Positions 1 to 9,147 of a stretch of 64,000 nt of DNA are shown here, in pieces. The DNA comes from Rhodococcus sp. 14-2470-1b. GTDB lineage: Bacteria; Actinomycetota; Actinomycetes; Mycobacteriales; Mycobacteriaceae. How positions within the stretch are numbered: position 1 is the first letter of the stretch; every line of letters begins with the position of its first letter. The notes under the pieces are model-generated. The model saw only the letters and a list, made by a program, of their open reading frames with translations, did not search any database and was not told the DNA's origin. The stretch is from contig NZ_NPFY01000010.1 of the NCBI RefSeq assembly GCF_002259415.1, positions 62,001-126,000 of the forward strand. The letters run 5' to 3'. Position numbers and translations under genes: made by a program.

Positions 1-1
1 T

Positions 2-3000
2 CACTGGCTCGTCATGGTCGGCTTCCTCGGCGGCTTCCTGCTCTGGTTCGAGGCATACGGCCAGACGTTCAACCCCGAGTTCCACTGGCCTCTCTTCGGC
101 AACACGTTCGCCTGGCATCTGTGGGACGAGCTACTCGGCATCGGCACCGTCGTCGGCATCGTCACCCTCATCGTGATCCGTCAGCTCAACCATCCGCGCA
201 AGCCCGAGCGTCAGTCGCGCTTCAGCGGTTCGCGCATGAAGGTCGCGTACGTCATCGAGGGCATCGTTCTGCTCGAGGGTCTCGGCATGATCCTCGTCAA
301 GGCCGGCAAGATCGCCACCTACGGGCACGCGAACGCCTACTCGGACTTCTTCACGATGCAGGTCGCCAAGCTACTGCCCGCAAGCCCCGAGATGGTGTCC
401 GTCTTCGCCTTCGTCAAATTGATGACCGGCATGATCTGGCTTCTGATCGTCGGCCGCAACATCAACTGGGGCGTCGCGTGGCACCGCTTCACGGCATTCC
501 CCAACATCTACTTCAAGCGTGAGGCCGACGGCGGCGTCGCACTCGGTGCCGCCAAGCCCATGATGTCCGGCGGCAAGGTCCTGGTGATGGAGGACGCCGA
601 CCCCGACGTCGACGCATTCGGCGCGGGCAAGATCGAGGACTTCACGTGGAAGGGCTGGCTCGACTTCACCACGTGCACCGAGTGCGGTCGCTGCCAGTCG
701 CAGTGCCCCGCCTGGAACACCGGCAAGCCACTGTCGCCGAAGCTGCTCATCATGTCGCTCCGCGATCACGGAAACGAGAAGGCTCCGTACCTCCTCGCCG
801 GCGGCAAGAAGGACATGGCCGGTGACGAGGTCGGTCTCGTCGACGCCGACGGCAATCCCGATCAGGCGAAGCTGGACAAGATCCCGCAGTCGGCTCGTGA
901 CGAAGCGGATCGCAAGCTCGTCGCCGACGCCATCGAGGGCGGCATCATCGATCCCGAGGTTCTGTGGAGCTGCACCACGTGTGGAGCCTGCGTCGAACAG
1001 TGCCCCGTGGACATCGAGCACGTCGACCACATCATCGACATGCGTCGCTACCAGGTCCTGATCGAGTCGGAGTTCCCGTCCGAGTTGGCAGGCCTGTTCA
1101 AGAACCTCGAGAACAAGGGCAACCCCTGGGGCCAGAACTCCAAGGACCGTCTCAACTGGATCAACGAGATGGACTTCGACATCCCGGTGTTCGGCCAGGA
1201 CGCAGATTCCTTCCGTGACTACGAGTACCTCTTCTGGGTCGGCTGCGCAGGCGCCTACGAGGACCGCGCGAAGAAGACCACCAAGGCCGTCGCGGAGCTG
1301 CTGGCCACCGCAGGCGTGAAGTTCATGGTGCTCGGAGCGGACGAGACCTGCACGGGCGACTCCGCTCGTCGCGCCGGCAACGAGTTCCTGTTCCAGCAGC
1401 TCGCAATGCAGAACATCGAGACGCTCAACAGCGTGTTCGAGGGTGTCGAGCAGAAGAAGCGCAAGATCGTCGTCACCTGTGCGCACTGCTTCAACGCGCT
1501 CGGCAACGAGTACCCGCAGGTCGGCGGTGATTACGAGGTGGTGCACCACACGCAGCTCCTCAACCGTCTCGTGCGGCAGAAGAAGCTCATCCCAGTGGCG
1601 TCCGTCAGCCAGGACATCACGTACCACGACCCTTGCTACCTGGGTCGTCACAATAAGGTCTACGACGCTCCCCGCGAGCTCATGGCTGCGTCGGGTTCGA
1701 ACCTGAAGGAAATGCCGCGTCACGGTGAGCGGTCAATGTGCTGTGGTGCCGGTGGCGCACGCATGTGGATGGAAGAGAACATCGGCAAGCGCATCAACAT
1801 CGACCGGGTCGACGAAGCACTGGAGACCTTGGGTGGGAGCGGGGCACCAGCACAGAAGATCGCAACGGGTTGCCCGTTCTGTCGCGTCATGCTCACCGAC
1901 GGCGTCACTGCACGTCAGGAAGGCGGCGCTCACGAGGGCGTCGAGGTCGTCGACGTCGCGCAGCTGATGCTCGAGTCGATCACTCGCGTCGAGTCGTCCG
2001 TTCTCAGCGAGAACATCAAGGTGATCCCGCGTGAGCTCACTCCAGAGGAGAAGCTGGAGTCCGAGGAAGCCGCCGAGGTCGAGGAAGCCGAGCGGATCGA
2101 ACCCGTCGAAGAGCCTGCAGAGGCCAAGTCCGCCCCTGCTGCTCCGGCTCCCAAGGCCGGCGGCTTGAAGATGAAGGGTCTCGCGAAGGCACCCGGAGCA
2201 AAAGCACCAGGAAACGCCAAGCCCGACGCCACCGAGGCACCTCAGGCGAGCACCGATGCTCCCGCCAAGCCCAAGGGGCTCGGAATTGCCGGAGGCGCGA
2301 AGCCGGGCGGCAAGGGCCTCGCGATCAAGGGCAAGGCGCCGGGAGCGAAGGCAGCAGCCCCCGCGCCCGCCGACACGGACGACACTGCAGCGGCACCCGC
2401 CGAAGCATCCGAGTCGACGCCGACGGTCAAGCCCAAGGGACTCGCGGTCAAGTCCGGCTTCAAGAAACCGGGCGCGAAAGCACCGGGCAAGCCCGCCGAG
2501 GCAACTGATTCCGAAAACGTAGCGGAGCCTGAAAGCGTAACGGAGCCTGAAGCGTCGGACACGACGGTCGCCGCTCCAGCGGAGACTGCCGAGTCCAAGC
2601 CGACCGTTCAGCCCAAGGGCCTCGCGGTGAAGTCCGGATTCAAGAAGCCAGGTGCCAAGGCACCGGGTAAGCCTGCAGCACCGTCCGAGGCGACTGCACC
2701 GTCCGAGCCGGCAGCAGAAGCTACTGAATCGGCGGCATCCGAGTCGGCGGCACCTGCTGCGTCGTCGGAGTCGTTGCCGACGGTCAAGCCCAAGGGTCTG
2801 GCCGTGAAGTCGGGCTTCAAGAAGCCAGGCGCAAAGGCGCCCGGTAAAGCTGCTGCAGCCTCGGACACCGCAACCGAAACGCCGGCTGAACCCGAAGCAT
2901 CCGCGTCGGAGACGTCGGCACCGGAGACGTCGGTACCGGAGACTCGGAACACGGAACCTCGGGACACGGACGTCGACAGTTCCGCACCGGTCGAGGAGTC

Positions 3001-3322
3001 CAAGCCGACGGTCGCGCCCAAGGGTCTGGCCGTGAAGTCCGGATTCAAGAAGCCGGGCGCACGCACACCGGGCAAGACTGCGGCACCCGCACCAGCCGAG
3101 TCACCTGCTGAAACCCCGGCATCCGAATCGACCGAACCCGAGGCACCAGCCGAAGCGTCCGACAACGCTGCCGAGGCCGAAGCGACTACGGCCGAAGCGA
3201 CTACGGCCGAGGCGTCGAGCAACGGCACGGAATCCAACGGGGACACCAGGACGCCTCCTCCGGCGAAGCCGGGTGGACTCGGGTTCCGTCCGGGCACCAA
3301 GGTTCCGGGACGCAAGAAGTAA
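2..3322 (+). CDS. Fe-S oxidoreductase, Hdr/GlpC-like, with repetitive basic tail (5' end cut by window)
   Basis: Membrane-bound iron-sulfur oxidoreductase of the heterodisulfide-reductase-like family, resembling mycobacterial Rv0338c. The frame is open from base 2, so the true start lies upstream; residues are counted here from the ATG at 14. Hydrophobic segments fill roughly residues 1-135. Two 4Fe-4S motifs follow: C221-x2-C-x2-C-x3-C-P and C320-x2-C-x2-C-x3-C-P. Two CCG-type domains follow, the second containing CCGAGG. From about residue 690 the protein becomes a low-complexity Ala/Pro/Glu tail in which a 20-residue unit starting PKGLAVKSGFKKPG recurs four times (from about nt 2420, 2600, 2777 and 3004), ending in a basic PGRKK terminus. 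Family members pass electrons between a membrane quinone pool and a soluble partner; the substrate here is unknown. The tail is probably an extended, positively charged cytoplasmic segment. Confidence 0.85.
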   Translation, partial: HWLVMVGFLGGFLLWFEAYGQTFNPEFHWPLFGNTFAWHLWDELLGIGTVVGIVTLIVIRQLNHPRKPERQSRFSGSRMKVAYVIEGIVLLEGLGMILVKAGKIATYGHANAYSDFFTMQVAKLLPASPEMVSVFAFVKLMTGMIWLLIVGRNINWGVAWHRFTAFPNIYFKREADGGVALGAAKPMMSGGKVLVMEDADPDVDAFGAGKIEDFTWKGWLDFTTCTECGRCQSQCPAWNTGKPLSPKLLIMSLRDHGNEKAPYLLAGGKKDMAGDEVGLVDADGNPDQAKLDKIPQSARDEADRKLVADAIEGGIIDPEVLWSCTTCGACVEQCPVDIEHVDHIIDMRRYQVLIESEFPSELAGLFKNLENKGNPWGQNSKDRLNWINEMDFDIPVFGQDADSFRDYEYLFWVGCAGAYEDRAKKTTKAVAELLATAGVKFMVLGADETCTGDSARRAGNEFLFQQLAMQNIETLNSVFEGVEQKKRKIVVTCAHCFNALGNEYPQVGGDYEVVHHTQLLNRLVRQKKLIPVASVSQDITYHDPCYLGRHNKVYDAPRELMAASGSNLKEMPRHGERSMCCGAGGARMWMEENIGKRINIDRVDEALETLGGSGAPAQKIATGCPFCRVMLTDGVTARQEGGAHEGVEVVDVAQLMLESITRVESSVLSENIKVIPRELTPEEKLESEEAAEVEEAERIEPVEEPAEAKSAPAAPAPKAGGLKMKGLAKAPGAKAPGNAKPDATEAPQASTDAPAKPKGLGIAGGAKPGGKGLAIKGKAPGAKAAAPAPADTDDTAAAPAEASESTPTVKPKGLAVKSGFKKPGAKAPGKPAEATDSENVAEPESVTEPEASDTTVAAPAETAESKPTVQPKGLAVKSGFKKPGAKAPGKPAAPSEATAPSEPAAEATESAASESAAPAASSESLPTVKPKGLAVKSGFKKPGAKAPGKAAAASDTATETPAEPEASASETSAPETSVPETRNTEPRDTDVDSSAPVEESKPTVAPKGLAVKSGFKKPGARTPGKTAAPAPAESPAETPASESTEPEAPAEASDNAAEAEATTAEATTAEASSNGTESNGDTRTPPPAKPGGLGFRPGTKVPGRKK

Positions 3323-3403
3323 CCTGACACCCTTTTTACCGACTCCGCACGCCTGTTCGCCTCAGAGCAGGCGTGCGGAGTCGTCAGTAGGGGTGTTAGG
3401 TCC
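3322..3403. repeat. Palindromic intergenic repeat, copy 1
   Basis: Outer arms acctgacaccc (3322-3332) and gggtgttaggt (3391-3401) are inverted repeats with one mismatch. Inside lies a perfect 15-bp stem, 3341-3355 with 3368-3382, around a 12-nt loop. The left 21 bases are identical to copy 3 at 42234. It overlaps the stop codon of the upstream gene. The T-run precedes the hairpin on both strands, so it is not laid out like a normal intrinsic terminator, although the inner stem could still end transcription. Confidence 0.75.
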
Positions 3404-3533
3404 GTTAGCACACTCCGCCCTCGACACTCCGCGAATGTGCACGCGAAGGCCCGAGTTATCCACAGCCCCATTCTTTGTCCACATTTCTGAAATCGCTCTT
3501 GTTCCGCCCCGGAGCGGTTGCCACGATTCGGTC

Positions 3534-4472
3534 ATGACGCGAATCGTTTCCAGATCCGATGCCTTGACTCGCGGGGTGTCCGACGCTGAATTGCAGCGCT
3601 TCTGCCGTACAAAGGCCTGGCGACGACTTCGGCCTGGAAGGTTCGTCAGCAGAAGCGACTTCGATGCGCTCGTGCCCGCCGAGAAGCACCGCGTAGTCGC
3701 TGAAGCAGTATTCGACGCCGCTACTGCTGACGATGCGATACTCAGCCATACGACGGCTGCGGTCTTCCACGGTCTCGATGTGAACGCGTCGGACCTACGG
3801 CACGTGCACATCACGCGGAACAGAGCCGGCGGCGGCCGACGCAACGGTTATCGCATCGTGCACGGAGCGTCGTACTCCACCTCTGACGTGGCCGTCGTCG
3901 ATGGCGTTCGGGTGACCGCCTTACCTCGCACCATTGCCGACGTGGCGCGATTGCTGTCGTTCGCAGACGCCGTCTGCATCGCCGATCTCGCTGCCAGAAC
4001 GAAGAATCTGACTCCGGAACAGGTTGTCGCGGCGCTCGACGCATGCGCCCATCATCCGAACAATCGACAGGCTCGTCGGGTAGCGGAGTTCATGAACGGG
4101 AAGTCCGAGAGCGTCGGCGAATCTCGGTGCCGGGTGGTGCTGCACCAGCTCGGCTACACCCCGAGGCTTCAGGTTCGAGTGTCCGACGGCAACGGCGTCT
4201 TCGCCCGCGTCGACTTCTACCTGGACGGCACCTTCACCGTGATCGAGTTCGACGGGTTCGTCAAATACGGTCGGCTGGTACCCGCGGGCGAAACACCGGC
4301 GGACGTAGCCTGGAAGGAGAAGGTCCGCGAGGATCGGATGCGTTCAGGCGGAGCGCAGGTGGTTCGGCTGACCTGGTCCGATCTCGACCGACCGGAGCAC
4401 ATCGACCGACTGATACGTGCGGCTGCCGATCGTGCCAGGAACTCCCCGCGCCCCACTCTGCTGTTCGCCTGA
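3534..4472 (+). CDS. AbiEi-like antitoxin-domain protein with DUF559/Vsr-like C-terminus
   Basis: 312-residue soluble protein. The N-terminal half (about 1-90) resembles the winged-helix region of AbiEi-type antitoxins: it opens with a short helix-turn-helix, then a basic RRLRPGRF stretch and an SHTTAAVFHG motif. The C-terminal third carries a DUF559/very-short-patch-repair-like core, with FYLDGTFTVIEFDG followed by KYG and later VVRLTWSDL. This architecture is very common in actinobacteria and usually occurs without a toxin; no AbiEii-like nucleotidyltransferase lies beside it. I chose ATG 3534 because both domains start after it and the region before it holds a repeat. It stands alone between two copies of the palindromic repeat. 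A DNA-binding or nuclease-fold role is inferred from the fold only. Confidence 0.7.
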   Translation: MTRIVSRSDALTRGVSDAELQRFCRTKAWRRLRPGRFVSRSDFDALVPAEKHRVVAEAVFDAATADDAILSHTTAAVFHGLDVNASDLRHVHITRNRAGGGRRNGYRIVHGASYSTSDVAVVDGVRVTALPRTIADVARLLSFADAVCIADLAARTKNLTPEQVVAALDACAHHPNNRQARRVAEFMNGKSESVGESRCRVVLHQLGYTPRLQVRVSDGNGVFARVDFYLDGTFTVIEFDGFVKYGRLVPAGETPADVAWKEKVREDRMRSGGAQVVRLTWSDLDRPEHIDRLIRAAADRARNSPRPTLLFA

Positions 4473-4552
4473 GCTAGCACCTTTTTTGCCGACCTGACAC
4501 GCCGAATCAGGTCCGAGCACGTGTGCTGACCCCACAAAAAGGGTGCTAGCTC
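4471..4552. repeat. Palindromic intergenic repeat, copy 2
   Basis: Outer arms gagctagcacc (4471-4481) and ggtgctagctc (4542-4552) pair perfectly and extend through a T-run/A-run to about 18 bp. An inner stem pairs gacctga (4491-4497) with tcaggtc (4507-4513). It shares the core CACC-T-run-CCGA-...-CACGCC with copies 1 and 3. It lies between two converging genes and starts at the stop codon of the upstream gene. Confidence 0.7.
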
Positions 4553-4571
4553 CCGAACCAGCCAGCACCGC

Positions 4572-6482
4572 TCACGGTCGCCACAGCTCCAGTTCAGGAA
4601 TGCCGGGAGGCGTGAAGCCGAGCACCTGACCGTAGAAGGACAGTTCGGACTCTCGTGCGTTCACCTGTGTTTCGAGTGTGCGGAATCCGTGTGATTCACC
4701 CTCGTAGGCCAGGTAGGCGTGTGGAATTCCTTTCTTCACCAGTGCATCCCGGAATCGTTCGGCTTGCGACGGTGGAACGATCGGATCCGCCAGACCCTGC
4801 AGCAACAGAACCGGGCACGACAAGCCGTCCACGTTGTTGACCGGTGCGCGCGTGCGGTACAGGTCGAGCGCCTCCGGGAGCGGTCCGATCAGCCCGTCGA
4901 TGTAGCGGGACTCGAAATCGTGAGTCTCGGCGACGAACATCTCCAGCTCGGCGACTCCGTAATACGATGCACCACAGGCAAAGACATCCGACGACGTCAG
5001 CGCAGCGAGCACGGTCCAGCCGCCGGCCGAACCGCCCTCGATGGCCAGACGCGCCGGATCGGCCAGGCCTGCATCGGCGAGGCCGCGGACAGCGGCGACG
5101 GTGTCCTCGACGTCGACGATTCCCCACTGGCCTCGCAGCCTGTTCCGGTATTCGCGGCCGTATCCGCTCGATCCGCCGTAGTTGACGTCGACGACGCCGA
5201 TGCCCCGGCTGGTGAAGTACGCGAACACCGGATTCAACGCAGGCGCGACGTGCGCTGTCGGGCCACCGTGGACGAATGCCACATAGGGTGGCAATTCGCC
5301 GTCAAGCCCGGTGTACTCCGGATTGCGTGGCGCGTAGGCGATGGCGTGAACTTCGCGTTCGGGCCCCTGGAACGTGACCGGCTCACCGTGGGGGAGGTAG
5401 TCGGCGTCGGGTACGGTTTCGAGTCCGGAACGCACCAGCGTCGTGTCGCCGGATTCGAGGTCGAGCAGTCTCAGCCCGCTGGGGCTGTGGGCGCCACCGG
5501 CTTTGAGCAAGACCGATGTTCCGTTGCGCGCGCCGAGCGTCACCGACGTGAGCCCCGGCAGATCGATGTCCTGCAGGCTGCCCGTCGCGGGGTCGAGCAC
5601 GGCAAGGGTGTCCGTCCCGAAAGTACGGACGGTCAGCAGCTTTCCGTCGTCCAACATCGAGTACCACCGCGCTCCGAGCTGCCACAGTGGGGCTCCGAAA
5701 TCGGCTTCCGCGACATGCAGTGCAGTGGCATTACCGGACAGGTCGGCCCGGTAGATGTTCCACCAGCCGGTTCGGTCGCTGACGACGTACAGGGTGTCCT
5801 CGTCGATCCACTCGGGCTGCAGAACGGATTCTTCTTCGCCTCCGAGCACCACGGTGATCTCACCTGTGGACAGGTCGAGGACCCGCAACTCGGTTCCATC
5901 CCAGGGCATCCGAGGGTGATCCCACGCGATCCACGCCAACTTGCTTCCGCCGGGAGACAGCCGCGGGAAGGCGAGGAAGTGAGATCCGGACACCAAAGAC
6001 CGGACGCCCGTTCCGTCGAGCCGAATTGCGCAGATGTCGCGGGCGACTGCCGTACCGTCGTGCGCCTCACGGACAGCGATGACATCGTCGCCGACCACCG
6101 TCAGTTCGCCGTAGCGCACCGACGACGGGGTCTCGGGCTTCGGCGTCAGCGGAACCGGAGTCTCGCCGGGACGGGTGACGTAGACGCGCTGATCGGAGAA
6201 CTCGGAGAACACGATTCGCCCGTCGGGCACGGTGGTCCATGCTCCGCCCCCGTATTCGTGGACACGGGTGCGCACGTTGTACGGCTCCGGTATCAAGGTC
6301 TCGACTTGTCCGTTCAGGTGCCGACACACCGTCGTCCTGCCACCCTCCGTCGGCCGCATCTCGGCCCACCGGATCTCGTCGCCGACGAAGCGTCCGCCCT
6401 CTACCGGATGGCCGCTCGCGGACAGATCCGCAGCGGAAATCGGAGACGGCCAGGAACCGAAGGGCAACGAGGTCGCAGTCAT
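4572..6482 (-). CDS. S9 family prolyl oligopeptidase / acylaminoacyl peptidase
   Basis: 636-residue serine peptidase of the S9 family. The N-terminal about 390 residues form a beta-propeller-like region with repeated WD-type strands (for example LSPGGSKLAWIAWD). The C-terminal alpha/beta hydrolase domain carries the nucleophile motif GGSAGG (Ser about 485), an Asp in LADPIVPP and a His in ESHGF. The family cleaves short peptides or acylated N-termini in the cytoplasm; no signal peptide is visible. The start at 6482 is chosen because the propeller begins there (MTATSLPFGSW); the frame extends further upstream without conserved features. It is transcribed away from the small DUF3263 gene, so 6483-6595 should hold both promoters. 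Confidence 0.87.
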   Translation of the reverse strand: MTATSLPFGSWPSPISAADLSASGHPVEGGRFVGDEIRWAEMRPTEGGRTTVCRHLNGQVETLIPEPYNVRTRVHEYGGGAWTTVPDGRIVFSEFSDQRVYVTRPGETPVPLTPKPETPSSVRYGELTVVGDDVIAVREAHDGTAVARDICAIRLDGTGVRSLVSGSHFLAFPRLSPGGSKLAWIAWDHPRMPWDGTELRVLDLSTGEITVVLGGEEESVLQPEWIDEDTLYVVSDRTGWWNIYRADLSGNATALHVAEADFGAPLWQLGARWYSMLDDGKLLTVRTFGTDTLAVLDPATGSLQDIDLPGLTSVTLGARNGTSVLLKAGGAHSPSGLRLLDLESGDTTLVRSGLETVPDADYLPHGEPVTFQGPEREVHAIAYAPRNPEYTGLDGELPPYVAFVHGGPTAHVAPALNPVFAYFTSRGIGVVDVNYGGSSGYGREYRNRLRGQWGIVDVEDTVAAVRGLADAGLADPARLAIEGGSAGGWTVLAALTSSDVFACGASYYGVAELEMFVAETHDFESRYIDGLIGPLPEALDLYRTRAPVNNVDGLSCPVLLLQGLADPIVPPSQAERFRDALVKKGIPHAYLAYEGESHGFRTLETQVNARESELSFYGQVLGFTPPGIPELELWRP

Positions 6483-6595
6483 GCGAACCAGCGTAGGCAA
6501 GCGGACAAGCCACGTGCGAGCTGCGGTCGTTACGTTGCGTTCATCCCCCGGATAAATGCGCTGGACAGAATGAAGTCTCGACCTAAGGGGGAACC

Positions 6596-6823
6596 GTGCG
6601 CAACACGACATCGAACAGCGTCGACGACGCAATCCTGGCATTCGGCCGATCCTGGTACGGCTACGGCGGAGGCAGCGACGAGGACATCTATGTCCACTTC
6701 GGCCTTGCAGCGCAGTCCTACTTCACCCGCCTCAGCGCCCTGCTCGACGGACCGGCAGGCAAGACCGTGGACGACGAGACCCGCGAGAGGATGCGAGCCG
6801 TCTGCGCACGGCGGCTACGTTAA
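6596..6823 (+). CDS. DUF3263-like small protein
   Basis: 75-residue protein starting at GTG with a purine-rich ribosome site (aaggggg) 5 bases upstream. The sequence ILAFGRSWYGYGGGSDEDIYVHFGL followed by YFTRLSALLD matches the pattern of DUF3263 proteins of actinobacteria: a W/Y-rich helix, then a helix-turn-helix-like segment resembling sigma-factor region 4. It has no signal peptide or membrane segment. Its 3' end overlaps the convergent SRAP gene by 4 bp. A small DNA-binding or regulatory role is plausible but unproven. Confidence 0.7.
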   Translation: MRNTTSNSVDDAILAFGRSWYGYGGGSDEDIYVHFGLAAQSYFTRLSALLDGPAGKTVDDETRERMRAVCARRLR

Positions 6824-7527
6824 GCGACCGGATTCAACAGCTCGGGGCTGTTGTTGCGCACACTGTTGACTGCCGTTCCTACCTCGTAGGGGAGCAACCG
6901 GGGCTCGGGAATGGTGGCCAGCATGTCCTGCACCGATTCCAACTTCGTGATGGACGGGTTGAGCCAGTCGTCACGAAGGTTCTCCGGGATGACCACCGGC
7001 GAACGATCGTGGATGTGCCCGAGCGCATCGGCTGCAGGCGCCGTCAGCACGGTGACGGACCATACCCAGCGATCCTCGTCGTCGTCGGACTTCGTGGGGT
7101 CACGCCACAGCTCGTACAGACCGGCCATGGCCAGGACACCTTCTGCATGCAGGAAGTACGGCACCTTCGCTCCGTCGCGCTTCTCCCACTCGTAGTAACC
7201 GTCGGCAGGGACGATGCACCGACGCTTCGACGCAGCTTTCTTGAACGACGGCTTCTCGGTGATGGTCTCCGAGCGCGCGTTGATCATCCGGCTGCCGATC
7301 TTGGCGTCCTTGGACCACGAAGGAATCAGGCCCCACCGCACCGACCGGAGCTGACGTACGGCGTCGGACTCCGGCTCGTCCTTGGGGATGCGTTCCAGCA
7401 CCGTACGCACGGTCTGCGTCGGCGCGACGTTGTAGGACGGGGGAAGCTCCTCGCCCACCGATTCTGCGATGTCGAACACCGCACGGAGATCGCTGTCGCT
7501 CTGGGTGCTGGCATACCGTCCACACAT
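6820..7527 (-). CDS. SRAP (SOS response-associated) family protein, YedK/HMCES-like
   Basis: 235-residue SRAP-domain protein. Family members form a covalent thiazolidine cross-link with abasic sites in single-stranded DNA, shielding them from breakage. All key residues are visible: Cys2 directly after the initiator Met (MCGRY), Asn83 in NARSET, Glu113 in PADGYYEWEK and His173 in HIHDRSP. Because Cys2 must become the N-terminus, the start at 7527 is secure. The gene diverges from alaT (76-bp gap) and converges on the DUF3263 gene. Confidence 0.93.
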   Translation of the reverse strand: MCGRYASTQSDSDLRAVFDIAESVGEELPPSYNVAPTQTVRTVLERIPKDEPESDAVRQLRSVRWGLIPSWSKDAKIGSRMINARSETITEKPSFKKAASKRRCIVPADGYYEWEKRDGAKVPYFLHAEGVLAMAGLYELWRDPTKSDDDEDRWVWSVTVLTAPAADALGHIHDRSPVVIPENLRDDWLNPSITKLESVQDMLATIPEPRLLPYEVGTAVNSVRNNSPELLNPVA

Positions 7528-7603
7528 GCCGTCGATTGTTGCACCGATTACCGACAAGTAATCCGCTCGCGGTGAGAGAACCTCACCTGGCACGATAAGG
7601 GGC

Positions 7604-8854
7604 GTGAGCCATCCGCAGACGATCCACCCGACGCGCCATCGCACACTGCAACAGTCCACGAAGCTGCAGAACGTGCTGTACGAGATCCGTGGGCCGGTAC
7701 ACGCCCACGCGGCGCGGCTGGAAGCGGAAGGGCACCGCATCCTCAAGCTGAACATCGGCAACCCCGCGCCGTTCGGTTTCGAGGCGCCCGACGTGATCGT
7801 TCGCGACATGATTGCCGCGCTCCCCTACGCCCAGGGTTACTCGGAATCGAAGGGCATCCTGTCCGCTCGCCGTGCCATCGTCACCCGGTACGAGCTGGAG
7901 CCAGGCTTCCCCGAGGTCGACGTCGACGACATCTATCTGGGCAACGGCGTATCCGAGCTGATCACCATGACGATGCAGGCCCTGCTCGACGACGGGGACG
8001 AGGTGCTGATTCCGGCGCCGGACTACCCACTGTGGACGGCGATGACCACGCTGTCGGGCGGCAAGGCCGTGCACTATCTGTGCGACGAGGAGAACGGGTG
8101 GAACCCCGACCTCGCGGACATCGAATCGAAGATCACCCCGAAGACCGTCGCACTGTTGGTGATCAACCCCAACAACCCGACGGGCGCGGTCTACTCGAAG
8201 GAGGTCCTGAAGGGCATCGTCGACCTCGCCCGCAAGTACCAGCTGCTGTTGCTGGCCGACGAGATCTACGACCGGATCCTGTACGACGATGCCGAGCACA
8301 CCTCGTTGGCGAGCCTGGCTCCCGACCTGCTCTGCCTGACCTACAACGGGTTGTCCAAGGCGTATCGCGTCGCGGGCTACCGCTCCGGTTGGCTCGCGAT
8401 CACCGGTCCGAAGGAACACGCAGCCGGCTTCATCGAGGGCATCGACCTGCTGGCGTCGACTCGCCTGTGCCCGAACGTGCCTGCGCAGCACGCAATTCAG
8501 GTAGCGCTGGGTGGCCATCAGAGCATCGAGGATCTGATCCTGCCCGGTGGCCGCTTGCTCGAGCAGCGCGATGTCGCGTGGGAGAAACTCAACGCCATCG
8601 ACGGCGTCTCGTGTGTGAAGCCCCGCGGCGCGCTGTATGCGTTCCCGCGTCTCGACCCCGAGGTGCACGAGATCCACGACGACGAGAAGCTCGTGCAGGA
8701 TCTGTTGCTGCAGGAGAAGATCCTCGTCGTCCAGGGCACCGGCTTCAACTGGCCGGGGCACGACCATCTCCGAATCGTGACGTTGCCGTGGGCTCGCGAC
8801 CTGTCCGTCGCCATCGAGAGGTTCGGGAACTTCCTGGCGTCGTACAAGCAGTAG
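7604..8854 (+). CDS. alaT: AlaT-type pyridoxal-phosphate aminotransferase
   Basis: 416-residue class I aminotransferase, closely resembling corynebacterial AlaT (alanine/pyruvate transaminase) along its whole length, including LYEIRGPVHA near the N-terminus and HDDEKLVQDLL near the C-terminus. The PLP-binding lysine is Lys252 in YNGLSKAYRVAGY; NPNNPTGAVY and ADEIYDRILY are typical cofactor-site segments. It starts at GTG 7604. The reaction interconverts pyruvate with alanine using glutamate or valine as amino donor. The mycobacterial orthologue Rv0337c also lies next to the Fe-S reductase gene, so this block is conserved, with four genes inserted here. An alanine dehydrogenase follows about 1.6 kb on. 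Confidence 0.93.
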   Translation: MSHPQTIHPTRHRTLQQSTKLQNVLYEIRGPVHAHAARLEAEGHRILKLNIGNPAPFGFEAPDVIVRDMIAALPYAQGYSESKGILSARRAIVTRYELEPGFPEVDVDDIYLGNGVSELITMTMQALLDDGDEVLIPAPDYPLWTAMTTLSGGKAVHYLCDEENGWNPDLADIESKITPKTVALLVINPNNPTGAVYSKEVLKGIVDLARKYQLLLLADEIYDRILYDDAEHTSLASLAPDLLCLTYNGLSKAYRVAGYRSGWLAITGPKEHAAGFIEGIDLLASTRLCPNVPAQHAIQVALGGHQSIEDLILPGGRLLEQRDVAWEKLNAIDGVSCVKPRGALYAFPRLDPEVHEIHDDEKLVQDLLLQEKILVVQGTGFNWPGHDHLRIVTLPWARDLSVAIERFGNFLASYKQ

Positions 8855-9147
8855 AGCGGTTGTCTCGCTTTTTCACTTCGACCCGCCCCGTCACCTGACG
8901 GGAAAGTAGGGAAAGTGATTGAAAAGTGACGCAAAAAACATCCCCGCTGCTCTACACACGGACACAAGTTTCTGTAGATTGGCGGTCGGCACCTAGTGTG
9001 CCCGAGCACTGGTCGTACCCCACCCCCCCGGGGCGATCAGGAAGGTGGCGGGGGACGCCCCCCCTGCTCCCCGCCACCGAGCTCCCAAACCTCCCGACCC
9101 CCGCGTCGCGCTGGGTCCGACGCGCCGTCACGCACTAGCCTTGCACC
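8855..9147. other. Intergenic region, no gene seen
   Basis: 293 bp between alaT and the YibE/F gene, including a very C/G-rich stretch (about 9020-9075). Short open frames here lack ribosome sites and known motifs. It probably holds the promoter of the YibE/F gene, but I cannot point to clear -35/-10 boxes. Confidence 0.5.

Noticed and set aside
371..1723. Minus-strand frame of 450 codons
   Set aside because: Antisense to the Fe-S oxidoreductase with its two ferredoxin motifs; composition is that of a shadow frame.
3534..4472. Complete AbiE toxin-antitoxin system
   Set aside because: Only an AbiEi-like protein is present; no AbiEii toxin is adjacent on either side.
4719..6869. Long plus-strand open frame opposite the S9 peptidase
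   Set aside because: It lies almost wholly antisense to a well-supported peptidase with catalytic motifs; its protein is Arg/Asp-rich and has no recognisable domain, typical of GC-rich antisense frames.
8926..9138. Short plus-strand frame between alaT and the YibE/F gene
   Set aside because: No ribosome site, no motif and Pro/Arg-rich composition from a C/G-rich tract.
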